A stretch of DNA of 52,375 nt from Planctomycetota bacterium (GCA_013152205.1 JAADGV010000124.1:1-52375); one strand, 5' to 3'; positions 27,474 to 37,150 are shown, numbered from the stretch's first letter. Program-made: numbers and translations. The notes: generated by a model from the sequence alone, not told the origin.

Positions 27474-27944
27474 ATGATCAGCTCGCTGCTTAGCTGCCCC
27501 AACTGCAATTGGCAGACAACATGCGGCGAAGAGCAGATCGCTACCCGACTACGCACCCTCGGCCTACTACGCCGAGCACCGCATCCACCCGAAGAACTGG
27601 TTGCCGAGCTTCTGCGAAGCAACGTCAGCCGTTTGGCGTGCGACCAATGTGCCAGTGTCGGGCTGCTGTTGCTCGCTCCGGCTGACGATCGCGACGACGA
27701 CGATTGGCAACAGGCGGTTGTCTGCGAAGTCTGCCGAAAGCCCATTCCGCGCGAACGCCTAGAAATCTTCCCCAAAGCAAAACGCTGCGTGGCATGCCAG
27801 GGCGTGGCCGACCGGGGCGAAGACCAAGACGCCCCAGACTTCTGCCCCAAGTGCGGCGCATTGGTTGAACTACGAGTAAGCCAAGCCAGCGGAATCACCC
27901 GCTACAAACAATTCTGCACCGGCACCCCCTCCTGCCGACTCTAG
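27474..27944 (+). CDS. TraR/DksA-type zinc finger protein
   Basis: 156 residues. The N-terminus has a CPNC ... C ribbon, the middle another CDQC, then the DksA/TraR-like C4 finger VCEVCRKPIPRERLEIFPKA followed by KRCVACQG, and finally FCPKCGALVELRV ... QFC near the end. DksA-type fingers contact RNA polymerase, but here the coiled coil of DksA is missing, so the role may differ. ATG at 27474 begins the first ribbon. Confidence 0.8.
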   Translation: MISSLLSCPNCNWQTTCGEEQIATRLRTLGLLRRAPHPPEELVAELLRSNVSRLACDQCASVGLLLLAPADDRDDDDWQQAVVCEVCRKPIPRERLEIFPKAKRCVACQGVADRGEDQDAPDFCPKCGALVELRVSQASGITRYKQFCTGTPSCRL

Positions 27945-28324
27945 CCCCAAGTATACTCTCGCAGTCGGCTTTCCCCTTTCTACTCGCCTCTCCCATTTTC
28001 TTGTTGAAATTAGGCCACCCCATCTGAGAGAATAGCGATTAGCTTTTAGCAGTTAGAGATCAGATTTTTCGTCATTCGTCATTCCGATTTCGGATTTCGT
28101 CATTTTCCAACCCAAAAACGACAAAACTCCAATCCCCAACCCCTATTTTCCAAGCCTCAAACCAACCCTTTTGTCCACTTCGATGGGCCTCCCAGAGAAT
28201 CCTGCCAAAACTAACCCCGCAAACCCTACCATAGCAGCACCAACCAACACAATTTTGTCAGCAAACGTCCACGAACAGGCCAATAAACATCATCAATCAA
28301 ACATCAACAATCAAACATCCCCCC
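27945..28324. other. Intergenic region, no gene seen
   Basis: 380 bp, A/T- and C-rich, with partial direct repeats such as CGTCATTCGTCATTC (about 28070), which also occurs near 4446. No hairpin repeat of the main families and no supported ORF. Confidence 0.5.
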
Positions 28325-30523
28325 ATGCCCCTACAACTAGTCGCCACTGCCGCATTCGGTCTCGAAGCAATCGTCGTGCGCGAGCTGAAACAACTGGGAT
28401 ACGAGGCGAAAATTACGCGACCGGGTCGGATTGAGTTCCAAGGCGACACCCGAGCGATTTGCCGAACCAACCTCTGGCTACGCTCCGCCGACCGCGTGTT
28501 AGTGCAACTGGCAAAGTTCGCAGCCCCCGATTTCGACGCTCTGTTCGATACGGTCCGAGCTTTGCCCTGGGAGGATTGGATTGCCCAAGATGCGGCGATC
28601 CCGGTTCGCGGACGGTCGCACAAGTCGCAACTAACAAGCGTCCCAGCCTGTCAACGGACGGTGAAAAAGGCGATTGTCGAGCGCCTAAGCCAGAAGCATG
28701 GTTCACCGTTAACCGCTGCCGTGCTGAGCGAAACGGGCCCGTCCGTACCGGTCGAGGTCGCGTTGTTAGAAGACGAAGCAACGATTTCCATCGACACCTC
28801 AGGCGACGGATTACACAAACGGGGCTACCGAAAACTGGCCGCTGCCGCACAACTGCGCGAGACATTAGCTGCCGCGTTGGTGCAATTAAGCTTTTGGAAA
28901 CCCGAACGACCTATGGTCGACCCATTCTGCGGGACAGGCACCATCGTGATCGAAGCCGTAATGCTAGGCCGACGAATGGCCCCAGGGCGACGACGCACGT
29001 TTGCCGCAGAACATTGGCCCACGTTCCCCAAACTCGATTGGCAGACCGCACGCGAAGAGGCAGACGACCTCGTCTTGCCAAACCTGACCGAGCGACCGAT
29101 TGGCACCGACATTGATGCCGAGGTACTGAGTCTCGCCCGATACCACGCCGAGCAGGCGGGCGTTGCCGAAGATATTCATTGGCAACAACGGGCGTTTGCC
29201 GATCTGACTTCGCCACGCCACTATGGCTGTACGATCACGAATCCACCCTACGGGTTGCGATTAGGCGACGATCGAGAAATCGAAGCTCTCTACCGCGAAT
29301 TCCCCAAAGTCTTGCGCCGCTTGAAAAGTTGGTCGCACTACATCCTCTCTGCACGAAGCGACCTGGAGCAATTAGTCGGCCAACAGGCCGACCGCCGCCG
29401 CAAGCTATTCAACGCACAAATTACCTGCACCTACTACCAATTCTACGGCCCCCGCCCCCCGCTCGCGTCTTCGACCGAGCCCAAAAAAGACACACAAAAA
29501 GAGCCGCAAGAAGAACCCAAAACCCAATCACTGCCCCAAACCCAACCACCCCCCGCCTTTGGCGGCCTGCGCGCCGAAGCTACTCGCCAAGCAGAAGAGT
29601 TCGCAAATCGTCTGCGAAAACGAGCAAGGCATCTACGACGCTGGCCAACAAAGCGGGGGATCACCTGTTATCGACTTTACGAACGCGATATCCCAGAAGT
29701 GCCGCTAGTCGTCGATCGTTACGAAGATGCGCTACACATCGCTGAGTTTGAACGACCACACGAGCGAACTGCCGCCGAACATGCCGACTGGCTCGACCAC
29801 ATGGTTCGCACCGCAGCCAAAGTCTTAGAGATACCACGAAAATCGGTCTACCTAAAACATCGGACACGGCAAACAGGCACAACGCAATATGAACGAGTGA
29901 ACGACGAAAAATCGGTACGCCACGTCCACGAAGACGGCCTGATGTTCCAGGTGAATCTGTCAGACTACCTCGATACGGGATTATTTCTAGATCACCGAAT
30001 TACCCGAAAGATAGTGCGAGAAGCAGCCTCGGGGGCAAAATTCCTGAACCTCTTCGCCTACACCGGTTCGTTCACCGTCTACGCCGCTGCAGGCGGAGCG
30101 GCAAAGACCACCTCGGTCGACCTCTCGTCAAACTACCTCGATTGGGCAGAGGAAAACTTGCGACTAAACAACTTTACTGGCGATCAACACCGTTTAGTGC
30201 GCCGCGACGCCAAAGTTTTCTTAGAGTCGCTAGCCAAAGACGAACAGTTCGACCTGGCCGTCGTCGACCCACCGACATTCTCGAACAGCAAACGGTTAGA
30301 AAACGATTGGGACGTGCAAAACGATCACCACACGTTGCTCAACCTGTTAATCCCCCACATGACCCCAGGCGGAGTCATCTTCTTCTCGACCAACTCACGA
30401 CGATTCAAATTGAATGAAGCCTCGCTCGCCGGCGTAGACATCCACGAGATCAGCCGACAAACCGTACCCGAAGACTTTCGCAACAAACGAATCCACCGCT
30501 GCTGGCGAATGATCGTAAAATAA
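28325..30523 (+). CDS. rlmKL: Bifunctional 23S rRNA methyltransferase RlmKL
   Basis: 732 residues. It methylates 23S rRNA at G2445 (N2, RlmL part) and G2069 (N7, RlmK part; E. coli numbering). A THUMP domain lies at the N-terminus (about 50-160). The RlmL methyltransferase follows, with VDPFCGTGTIVIEAVMLGRR and the catalytic ITNPPYGLRLGDD. A Gln/Pro/Lys-rich linker (about 380-420) leads to the RlmK half, with FLNLFAYTGSFTVYAAAGGA and VVDPPTFSNSKR. The ATG at 28325 opens directly into PLQLVATAAFGLEAIVVREL, the usual family start. Confidence 0.96.
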   Translation: MPLQLVATAAFGLEAIVVRELKQLGYEAKITRPGRIEFQGDTRAICRTNLWLRSADRVLVQLAKFAAPDFDALFDTVRALPWEDWIAQDAAIPVRGRSHKSQLTSVPACQRTVKKAIVERLSQKHGSPLTAAVLSETGPSVPVEVALLEDEATISIDTSGDGLHKRGYRKLAAAAQLRETLAAALVQLSFWKPERPMVDPFCGTGTIVIEAVMLGRRMAPGRRRTFAAEHWPTFPKLDWQTAREEADDLVLPNLTERPIGTDIDAEVLSLARYHAEQAGVAEDIHWQQRAFADLTSPRHYGCTITNPPYGLRLGDDREIEALYREFPKVLRRLKSWSHYILSARSDLEQLVGQQADRRRKLFNAQITCTYYQFYGPRPPLASSTEPKKDTQKEPQEEPKTQSLPQTQPPPAFGGLRAEATRQAEEFANRLRKRARHLRRWPTKRGITCYRLYERDIPEVPLVVDRYEDALHIAEFERPHERTAAEHADWLDHMVRTAAKVLEIPRKSVYLKHRTRQTGTTQYERVNDEKSVRHVHEDGLMFQVNLSDYLDTGLFLDHRITRKIVREAASGAKFLNLFAYTGSFTVYAAAGGAAKTTSVDLSSNYLDWAEENLRLNNFTGDQHRLVRRDAKVFLESLAKDEQFDLAVVDPPTFSNSKRLENDWDVQNDHHTLLNLLIPHMTPGGVIFFSTNSRRFKLNEASLAGVDIHEISRQTVPEDFRNKRIHRCWRMIVK

Positions 30524-30978
30524 AAAATCGGTCGACAGAGCAAATTTGGATCGGATGGGTATTAACCCGTGCCAAGTCTTATTGAGGTATCTGAAGGACG
30601 ATTCCAAAGTCGGCAATTGTGATTGTAGGAGGCGTCTCCTGACGCCGAACGTGTCGAAATACGGTGACTTTCGGTGTCAGAAGACGCCTTGCACTGCTTT
30701 CGCATCACTGCTTGCATGTTCCTTTTCTGTTGCAAAAAAAGGTTTCAAGCAGCACTCGCTCGAGTCGTCGTTGCAATGATGGTGTCTGTTTTCTGTTGGC
30801 AGGTAAGAACTTACGATTAGTTGGACTTGCCGACCGGGCGCCTTTTCGGACACAAATTCCCTGCAGCACTCCAATTTGTCTTTCCGCAAACTGCACTCAA
30901 CGTATCGACGCACAATCTCTAGCATCCCGCAACTTCAACAGTACCTTTTCAACCCATCTCTTCTGAGGATCAGCTCAC
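30524..30978. other. Intergenic region with a long inverted repeat, no gene supported
   Basis: 455 bp between rlmKL and the PEP-CTERM gene. It contains the inverted repeat at 30630-30689. Short ORFs here have no recognisable domain, no good ribosome binding site and poor composition. Confidence 0.5.
30630..30689. repeat. 19-bp inverted repeat
   Basis: Left arm 30630-30648 (AGGCGTCTCCTGACGCCGA) and right arm 30671-30689 are reverse complements at 17 of 19 positions. The left arm also contains a shorter perfect hairpin GGCGTC-TCCT-GACGCC. Confidence 0.8.
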
Positions 30979-31563
30979 ATGACTTTCACAATCCGCACGA
31001 TTTCGATTGCCCTTTTGGCCTTGATGTCCATTCCTTCGCTATGCGCCCAGGCAGCAGTCTTGCAAATCAACGGCATCGCTCCTTTTGATACCAACTTGGG
31101 AGTACTCACCCAAGCGGTCGTCACACTCGACCCGATTCCCCAGCAAACCGGCAACTACCAAACAATATTCCCCTCGATCTCCTCACATCTGCATACGGTC
31201 AATACCCCACCCGTACTCGTGCCAGGTTTCGACAACTTCGTCTTCGCTCCTGTTCAAACTTCGATCGAAAGCAGCCCATCCCTTGGCACCCATAGCCATA
31301 GCTTCAACCTTTTTCCGTCGTTTAAGATTTACACCGGGGCGGGCTTAGCTTGGTTTCTTAATCCTGCCAATACCCCGATCAACTCGGTGCCGGTTCCAGC
31401 ATTCCAAACGAATCTCGGCGAAGGCCATGTCCACCTGATTAACCTATCTCCCATCGTTCCCCGAACCGCCTTTACCTACAATCCCATCCCCGAACCGGCA
31501 ACCCTTAGCCTGCTGAGCCTAGGCGGAATCGCGCTGATGCTTCGGCGAAAACGAATTGCGTGA
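30979..31563 (+). CDS. PEP-CTERM exported protein with HxH motifs
   Basis: 194 residues. Signal peptide (MTFTIRTISIALLALMSIPS ... AQA), a mature part of unknown fold and a PEP-CTERM tail IPEPATLSLLSLGGIALM then LRRKR. The middle has three His-x-His motifs (SHLHTV, THSHSF, GHVHLI) spaced over about 100 residues, which might bind a metal. Start supported by GAGGA 9 bases upstream. No relative is recognised, so the function is unknown. Confidence 0.8.
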   Translation: MTFTIRTISIALLALMSIPSLCAQAAVLQINGIAPFDTNLGVLTQAVVTLDPIPQQTGNYQTIFPSISSHLHTVNTPPVLVPGFDNFVFAPVQTSIESSPSLGTHSHSFNLFPSFKIYTGAGLAWFLNPANTPINSVPVPAFQTNLGEGHVHLINLSPIVPRTAFTYNPIPEPATLSLLSLGGIALMLRRKRIA

Positions 31564-31816
31564 CCGCGATTCACCAATGTGGCAAAGTCGGAATCAAGCA
31601 AGTGAAATTTGACCGGATTGGCAAGAAAACCAAATGAGAGACTTTCCGTCATCAAGATTTTTAGCCACCTTATCACTTTCTGGCGAGTGTTTGAGCCTGA
31701 GGGTGGACGTTTTTTGCGAAACATCTCTGGCGGCTGGGGGTTTAATGCAGGGAGAATACGGCACTACTGACGGTGTTTCGGATGAAAGTGTTTGGGAATA
31801 AAAAGGAGGGGGAAGG

Positions 31817-32809
31817 ATGTTTCGACACATTGTGGTAGCTGCTCTTTTTGCTTTGAGTAGTGTCGCGTTTGCTCCGTTTTCGTCTGCCGATGAGGGGGAC
31901 GGTCGCTTTGCCGCTGCTGATGATTATCTGCGGCAACGAAATGGACATGCGTTGCTGGTATATCATCGGGGTGAATTGATTCACGAACAGTACTACAACG
32001 GCCACGAGGCAGACAGGTCGCACCTGCTGGCTAGCGGCACCAAAAGTTTCTGGGGGCCGTTGGCGATCGCGGCGCAGGAAGATGGTTTGTTGAAGCTTGA
32101 CGAAAAGGTTGCTGAGACGCTTACCGAGTGGAAACGCGACCCGCGGAAATCGCAAATTACGATCCGGCAACTGATTTCGCTGACTAGCGGTATCGAAGGC
32201 GGACGTCTCGGCTCACCACCGCCGTATGAGGAAGCGGTCAAGGTCGCGACGAGCAAAGCTGAACCGGGAAAAGTATTCGATTACGGTCCGGTCCCGTTTC
32301 AATGTTTTGGTGAATTGTTGCGTCGAAAACTAGAACCTCGTAACGAGACGGTTGAGGAGTATCTGAAGCTTCGCATCCTCGACCCGATTGGGCTCAAGGT
32401 GGCTTACTGGAATCAACGTCGTGACAAGGAAGGAAATTTGCGAATTCCATCCGGGGCGTACCTTACCGCGCGTGAGTGGGCAAAGTTCGGCTTGTTTATT
32501 CTCAATCAAGGTAAGTGGGAAGGTAAACAACTCATCCCGGCCGACAAATTGCAGGAATGTTTTCAGGGCAGCAAAGCGCAGCCGAACTATGGTCTCACGT
32601 TTTGGCTAAACAACACGCGGAGAAAAAACGGAATTCCAAAGGATCTGATTCAGGCGGCAGGCAAAGGCAAGCAGAAACTTTATATTTTTCCGTCGCTCGA
32701 CTTGCTGATCGTACAATTTGCGATCACCACAAAGCGGGCGTACAAGGAAGAAAAGTTTTTGACGCTCGCGCTGGATGGGTTCGAGGAGTTCCGTAAGCAG
32801 AATCGCTAG
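31817..32809 (+). CDS. Exported serine hydrolase, beta-lactamase class C-like
   Basis: 330 residues with a signal peptide (MFRHIVVAALFALSSVAFAP ... SSA). The class C/penicillin-binding fold shows the catalytic S-x-x-K as Ser73-Gly-Thr-Lys76 in LASGTKSFWG, the Tyr box as FDYGPVPF, and the typical LISLTSGIEGG stretch. These proteins are often esterases or peptidases rather than antibiotic-degrading enzymes; the substrate is unknown. A strong AAGGAGG ribosome binding site precedes the ATG. It is convergent with rnc. Confidence 0.9.
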   Translation: MFRHIVVAALFALSSVAFAPFSSADEGDGRFAAADDYLRQRNGHALLVYHRGELIHEQYYNGHEADRSHLLASGTKSFWGPLAIAAQEDGLLKLDEKVAETLTEWKRDPRKSQITIRQLISLTSGIEGGRLGSPPPYEEAVKVATSKAEPGKVFDYGPVPFQCFGELLRRKLEPRNETVEEYLKLRILDPIGLKVAYWNQRRDKEGNLRIPSGAYLTAREWAKFGLFILNQGKWEGKQLIPADKLQECFQGSKAQPNYGLTFWLNNTRRKNGIPKDLIQAAGKGKQKLYIFPSLDLLIVQFAITTKRAYKEEKFLTLALDGFEEFRKQNR

Positions 32810-32824
32810 GAAGGGACGTCCCGA

Positions 32825-33589
32825 TTAGCGATTCCCTTCGGCGTCGGGCGATTCTTCGGAAGAGTAGGGGGCGGGTTCGCCGCGGAGTTGGTTGATGGCG
32901 TTGTGTGCGGCCCGTTGCTCCGATTCTTTTTTGCTGCGTCCCCAGGCGGCAGGAAATCGTTGCTCGGCGACTGCGGCAGCAATTTTGAAACACTTGCTGT
33001 GGTCGGGGCCTTTTTCGTCGAGCAGGTGGTAGCCGGGGGTGATGCCGTGCTCGCGTTGGGCGAATTGCTGCAACTGCGATTTGAAGTTTTCGCCGAACTC
33101 GCCCGAGACGGTCTGTTCGATTTCGGTTTCGATGTTTCGCAGGATGAAATCGCAAGCGGGCTGAACTCCGCCATCCAGGTAGATTGCTGCGATCAGAGAT
33201 TCCAAAGCCGCGGCAACAACCGACTTGGGGATTTCAGGGTCGGCGGCCATGCCCTTGCCTAGGACGAGAAATTGGTGCAAGCCAAGCTTTTCGCTAACTC
33301 GGGCACACGTATCTCGACTGACCACCACCGATTTTACTTTGGTGAGTTCGCCTTCGAGGTATTCTGGGTAGAGAGAGTAGAGCCTTTCGCAAACGACGAA
33401 ACCGAGGATGGCATCTCCAAGGAACTCCATCCGTTCGTTCGAGGCCAAGCGGTGTGGGACGCCGGAAGCGTGTTTCAGGGCCGACCGAAGAAACTCGATA
33501 TCGCGAAATTGATAGCCGATCTGCTGTTGGCACTCTTTGAGTTGATCGGAGTCGGCGGTATCGGTGTCGTTTGGCAAGTCGTCGTCCAT
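32825..33589 (-). CDS. rnc: Ribonuclease III
   Basis: 254 residues. It cuts double-stranded RNA in rRNA and mRNA processing. The catalytic signature ERMEFLGDAILGFVV with the metal-binding Glu and Asp is intact, as is the second site around AAALESLIAAIYLDGG. A dsRNA-binding domain follows (FKSQLQQFAQREHGITPGYH ... AAWGRSKKESEQRAAHNAI). ATG at 33589 is chosen; an in-frame TTG at 33631 would add 14 unconserved residues. Confidence 0.95.
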   Translation of the reverse strand: MDDDLPNDTDTADSDQLKECQQQIGYQFRDIEFLRSALKHASGVPHRLASNERMEFLGDAILGFVVCERLYSLYPEYLEGELTKVKSVVVSRDTCARVSEKLGLHQFLVLGKGMAADPEIPKSVVAAALESLIAAIYLDGGVQPACDFILRNIETEIEQTVSGEFGENFKSQLQQFAQREHGITPGYHLLDEKGPDHSKCFKIAAAVAEQRFPAAWGRSKKESEQRAAHNAINQLRGEPAPYSSEESPDAEGNR

Positions 33590-33726
33590 CGGAAAAGCTG
33601 CGGTAGCCAACCCCTCAGATGTGGTTGACAACGTGGTAAATAGGGCAATTTTGAGCAGAAAGTGCCACTGTACACTGGTTTAGGCTAACTGTGTTGGACA
33701 AGGGTGTCAATGTTGGCTGGTAACCG

Positions 33727-33839
33727 GCAGGACGACTGCAAAGTCACCGATTCTGTAGTAGCTGCGGGCGGAAGCCGCAGTTTTTCAGATTCGACCGCAG
33801 CTTCCGCCTGCGACTAGCATGACTTTGCAATCCTCCTGG
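33727..33839. repeat. MITE-like element with terminal inverted repeats
   Basis: Arms at 33727-33746 and 33820-33839 are reverse complements at about 17 of 20 positions (right arm TGACTTTGCAATCCTCCTGG). An inner hairpin GCGGGCGGAAGC/GCTTCCGCCTGC matches at 11 of 12. No coding capacity. A truncated relative is at 46524. Confidence 0.75.
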
Positions 33840-33842
33840 TAG

Positions 33843-33864
33843 CCGGAGGCACACTTGCCTCCGG
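33843..33864. repeat. Perfect 9-bp stem hairpin
   Basis: CCGGAGGCA-CACT-TGCCTCCGG, directly after the MITE-like element. G/C rich with no T-run, so not an obvious terminator. Confidence 0.7.
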
Positions 33865-34038
33865 GGTCTCCTGGGCCGCGCGGTGGTCCGGCTGGCTGAC
33901 CGTGCCAAAAAAGTGATTAGACTAGAAAGAATGCCCGCTGCCGCTAATGGTGTTTGGTCGATAGACTTAGCGGTTTGCCATGTTTGATGAGTTCTGTTTT
34001 TGGGCAGCGCGGACGCCAACGCTAAAAGATATGTTTCG

Positions 34039-35394
34039 ATGATAAATACCCTCTACCTACCTGAACTTCGCGAGATGCTAGCCGCCGATGATGTGGCCGG
34101 TTTGCGAGAGTTCTGCAGCGCTTTACATGCGGGTAGAACGGCTGACTTTATGGAAGGTCTGACGCACTCCGAGGCGTGGGCCGTGCTGCGGGCTGCCGAT
34201 CGACCGACCCGAGTCGAGATTTTTGGTTTCTTAGACGAAGATGCTCAGGTAGAAATACTAGAAACGGGCGATCCCGCAGAGATTGCCGAGCTGATCGCAG
34301 ATATGCCGCCCGACGACCGGGTCGATTTGCTGAATGAAGTGAATCCGCAGGTCGTCGAAACCGTGTTGCCGTTGATTCCGACGGAGGAACGACGCGACAT
34401 CTTACGGCTGCGAGCCTACCCCGAGGGGACCGCTGGCTCGGTGATGACCACCGAAGTGGCCCGACTACCAGAAACGCTTACCGTTCGCGCAGCGCTGGAA
34501 GAGATCAGCCGACAATCGCAAGATTTAGAAACCATCTATTACATCTACATTGTCGACTCAGAAAATCATCTCCGGGGGCTAGTGTCTGCTCGGCAGTTAG
34601 TGACGCACTTGGGTAAACCCGAGACGTTGCTATCGGATCTTATGAAGCGCGACCTTGTCACGGTAGAAGCCATCGACGACCAAGAGACCGTGGCAGAGAA
34701 AGTTGCAGATTTCGACTTTCTCGCCATCCCGGTGGTGGATGCCGAACAGCATCTGGTTGGCATCATTACGCACGACGATGTGATTGACGTCTTGCAAGAG
34801 GAAGCCACCGAAGACGCCTATTTGGCTGGTGCGGTCGAGCCGTTGGAAGAGAGCTATATGGACACGCCGCTGTTCCATCTGACGCGATTGCGTGCGGGGT
34901 GGCTGACGGTGTTGTTTGGGTTTGCTTTGTTAACGGCGTTAGCGTTGGAGTCGTACCGAGACGCCCTAGAGGCGGTGTGGCTGGTGTGGTTTTTGCCGTT
35001 GGTGATCTCTAGCGGCGGCAATACGGGCAGCCAGTCGGTGACGTTGATCATCCGTGCGTTGACAACAAAAGAAATTACGCCTGAAGATTGGTTGGCGGTT
35101 GTCTGGCGAGAACTGTTGATGGGCATCTTTTTGGGGGCATTTCTTGCCGCCATTGGCTACGCGGCGGGTTATTTTTTAGCCCCTTCGCCAGCCGATGCTT
35201 TGGTGATTCCGATCACGCTCATGCTCGTGGTAATTTGCGGAGCAATACTCGGAGCCCTATTGCCGCTGATGTTCCAGAGGATGGGGCTCGATCCTGCGTT
35301 GATGAGTACGCCGTTCGTGGCGGGCATCGTCGATATTGTCGGGATCCTGCTCTACATGAACGTCGCCATTTATCTGCTTGATAGTGTGCAGTAA
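34039..35394 (+). CDS. mgtE: Magnesium transporter MgtE
   Basis: 451 residues of the MgtE family, which forms dimeric Mg2+ channels gated by their cytosolic domain. In order: an MgtE N domain (to about 130), two CBS domains (about 140-265, LPETLTVRAALEEISRQ and VEAIDDQETVAEKVADFDFL), then five membrane helices. The P/SxGGNxGSQSVT pore signature (SSGGNTGSQSVTLIIRA) is present, and the final helix MSTPFVAGIVDIVGILLYM ends close to the Mg-site Asp. The ATG at 34039 is taken as start; a TTG at 34000 is less likely. Confidence 0.93.
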   Translation: MINTLYLPELREMLAADDVAGLREFCSALHAGRTADFMEGLTHSEAWAVLRAADRPTRVEIFGFLDEDAQVEILETGDPAEIAELIADMPPDDRVDLLNEVNPQVVETVLPLIPTEERRDILRLRAYPEGTAGSVMTTEVARLPETLTVRAALEEISRQSQDLETIYYIYIVDSENHLRGLVSARQLVTHLGKPETLLSDLMKRDLVTVEAIDDQETVAEKVADFDFLAIPVVDAEQHLVGIITHDDVIDVLQEEATEDAYLAGAVEPLEESYMDTPLFHLTRLRAGWLTVLFGFALLTALALESYRDALEAVWLVWFLPLVISSGGNTGSQSVTLIIRALTTKEITPEDWLAVVWRELLMGIFLGAFLAAIGYAAGYFLAPSPADALVIPITLMLVVICGAILGALLPLMFQRMGLDPALMSTPFVAGIVDIVGILLYMNVAIYLLDSVQ

Positions 35395-35431
35395 GGCGTA
35401 TCGCTGCCGTATGGTCCAGCATTTCCACCCC

Positions 35432-35454
35432 ATATAGCCCCACCGTCTCGGTGG
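35432..35454. repeat. ATAGCC hairpin repeat, copy 3 (CCACCG stem)
   Basis: ATATAGCC, then stem CCACCG-TCT-CGGTGG, flanked by CCGGGG. Same architecture as the CCGGCCA copies but a different stem. It lies at the 3' end of mgtE and may act as a terminator hairpin. Confidence 0.85.
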
Positions 35455-35488
35455 CCGGGGCACTCAAGTGTAAAAATGCTCGGGTGCC

Positions 35489-35824
35489 TCAGACATCCAG
35501 AATGGGATGGCCAACGTACATCTGTAGCACTTGGCTTTGCACTTTGATGGCGCGGATAAGAATCCAGATTTGGTCGCGCGTAAACTTTTCTGGATCGGAA
35601 TTGGCTAGTTCTTCCAATTCTTGCGTCATGGCGGCATGTTGGTCGGTTGCCGCTTGCAGCTTGAGGCCAACCTCTTGCCATGCCGATTTTAGTTTTTCTT
35701 GATCTTCATATTCGGCCAGTTTTCCGAAACTGTTTGAGAGTAGCAGGCAAAGTCGGGCCACATCTTGAGTCGAGGCCTCGGGCTGCATCTCCTGGATTTG
35801 CTTGGCTAGCTCCTGGCAATTCAT
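35489..35824 (-). CDS. Small conserved helical protein, unknown function
   Basis: 111 residues, predicted mostly alpha-helical with heptad-like stretches (LLLSNSFGKLAEYEDQEKLK, QHAAMTQELEELANSDPEKF). No signal peptide and no known motif. The ATG at 35824 has a GAGAGAT upstream. Convergent with mgtE. I recognise no named family. Confidence 0.7.
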   Translation of the reverse strand: MNCQELAKQIQEMQPEASTQDVARLCLLLSNSFGKLAEYEDQEKLKSAWQEVGLKLQAATDQHAAMTQELEELANSDPEKFTRDQIWILIRAIKVQSQVLQMYVGHPILDV

Positions 35825-36271
35825 GATGGCGATCTCTCGTAGCAGATAGCGGCGATATTGTGTGGTTGATGGTGCTAAAGTGGCGAATGCTGATCTAGGG
35901 CCGCGTGTTGGGGTGGCCTTATCTTCAGCAATGGCATTCTAGTTACTGATCCAACCGGTTGATAAGTGGATAGAGGAGTTGCGGGCGACATATCCAGTGG
36001 GGCTTCCTGTCCTGTCACCAAGGAATTCTAGCTTATGATCTGGCAAGCGTCGATTTTGTTGCCACTTCTTTTACGTGTTTGCTTTTGGGGTTTTTTTGAG
36101 AGTTTTATCGCGAACAAGGGAAAGAAAGGGGTGTCTACGCTGAGAGAGAAAAGGTGGCGTTGTCCTCAAATTTCGTATTATCTTGGCGAGGGCCGGTGGA
36201 CATTTCTGGAAAGGCCGCTTAAAAACTTGCTCAGACACTCCATTCACCTCTAAATGTTGAGAAAAAACAAC
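35825..36271. other. Intergenic region upstream of pdxJ
   Basis: About 450 bp between divergent genes, with no repeat of the main families and no supported gene; a 72-residue frame at 36035-36253 looks random. Promoters for both neighbours must lie here but are not clear. Confidence 0.45.
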
Positions 36272-36988
36272 ATGCCCACTTTGGGAGTCAATATCGATCA
36301 TGTGGCAACCGTCCGACAGGCTCGGATGACCAACGAACCCGACCCGATTTGGGCAGCGACCCTGGCCGAGTTGGGGGGGGCGGATGGCATTACGCTGCAC
36401 TTGCGCGAGGATCGCCGGCATATTCAAGACCGCGATCTACGCCTGATGAGCGAAACGGTTGCCGTCAGGCTCAACCTGGAATTGGCATGCAACGAAGAGG
36501 TGCTGGCCATTGCTTGCGATACACGCCCTTACCAAGCAACCTTGGTGCCAGAACGTCGCGAAGAGGTGACGACCGAAGGGGGGCTCGACGTGGCTGGCAA
36601 TTTGGCCCAAGTCAGCGATTCGGTCAAGCAACTGCAAGATGCGGGAATCGTGGTGAGCTTGTTTTTAGACCCCGACCCGGCACAAATCGAAGCAGCGGTA
36701 GCCGCCGGGGCGACCGCGGTTGAACTGCACACCGGGGCCTACGCCCACGCATCTGCGAAATATGCAGCCGACGAGGAACTCAAAACGCTGCACGAGTCTG
36801 CTCGCCAAGTTGGCGAGGCGGGGATGACCATCCATGCGGGGCATGGGCTGACTTACCGCAATGTCTGTCCGGTTGCGAAGATTCCGAACATGGGCGAGCT
36901 GAATATTGGGCATAGCATTATTGCCCGTGCAGTGATGGTGGGGTTGGAGCAGGCGGTTCGAGATATGCGACGGTTGATTGTTGGTTAA
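36272..36988 (+). CDS. pdxJ: Pyridoxine 5'-phosphate synthase
   Basis: Condenses 3-amino-1-hydroxyacetone phosphate with deoxyxylulose 5-phosphate in the DXP-dependent route to pyridoxal phosphate. 238 residues from ATG 36272 ([18 protein letters not shown]), the family's N-terminus; an ATG six codons upstream (36254) is the alternative. [33 protein letters not shown] and [14 protein letters not shown] are conserved TIM-barrel motifs with active-site His and Glu residues. Confidence 0.96.
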   Translation: MPTLGVNIDHVATVRQARMTNEPDPIWAATLAELGGADGITLHLREDRRHIQDRDLRLMSETVAVRLNLELACNEEVLAIACDTRPYQATLVPERREEVTTEGGLDVAGNLAQVSDSVKQLQDAGIVVSLFLDPDPAQIEAAVAAGATAVELHTGAYAHASAKYAADEELKTLHESARQVGEAGMTIHAGHGLTYRNVCPVAKIPNMGELNIGHSIIARAVMVGLEQAVRDMRRLIVG

Positions 36989-37150
36989 TCGGTATTGAGA
37001 GAGGAATCCTTCGCTAGCGATTCGGGCTAGTGTGGCTGGTGATTGTGGCCGGGGGGAATTGCCGAGAGGCCCTGTTGTTCGGTATGATGCGTTGCTTTGG
37101 CAGCGATAGAAATTCGCCCCGTGTTCGTGTTGATGGAGATAAGCAAAGCT

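Larger units (their letters stand above)
33590..34038. other. Intergenic region between rnc and mgtE
   Basis: About 450 bp between divergent genes, filled largely by a MITE-like inverted-repeat element (33727-33839) and a perfect 9-bp hairpin (33843-33864). No gene seen; promoters not resolved. Confidence 0.55.

Noticed and set aside
36035..36253. 72-residue ORF before pdxJ
   Set aside because: No family resemblance; Trp/Leu/Arg-heavy random composition and no ribosome binding site.
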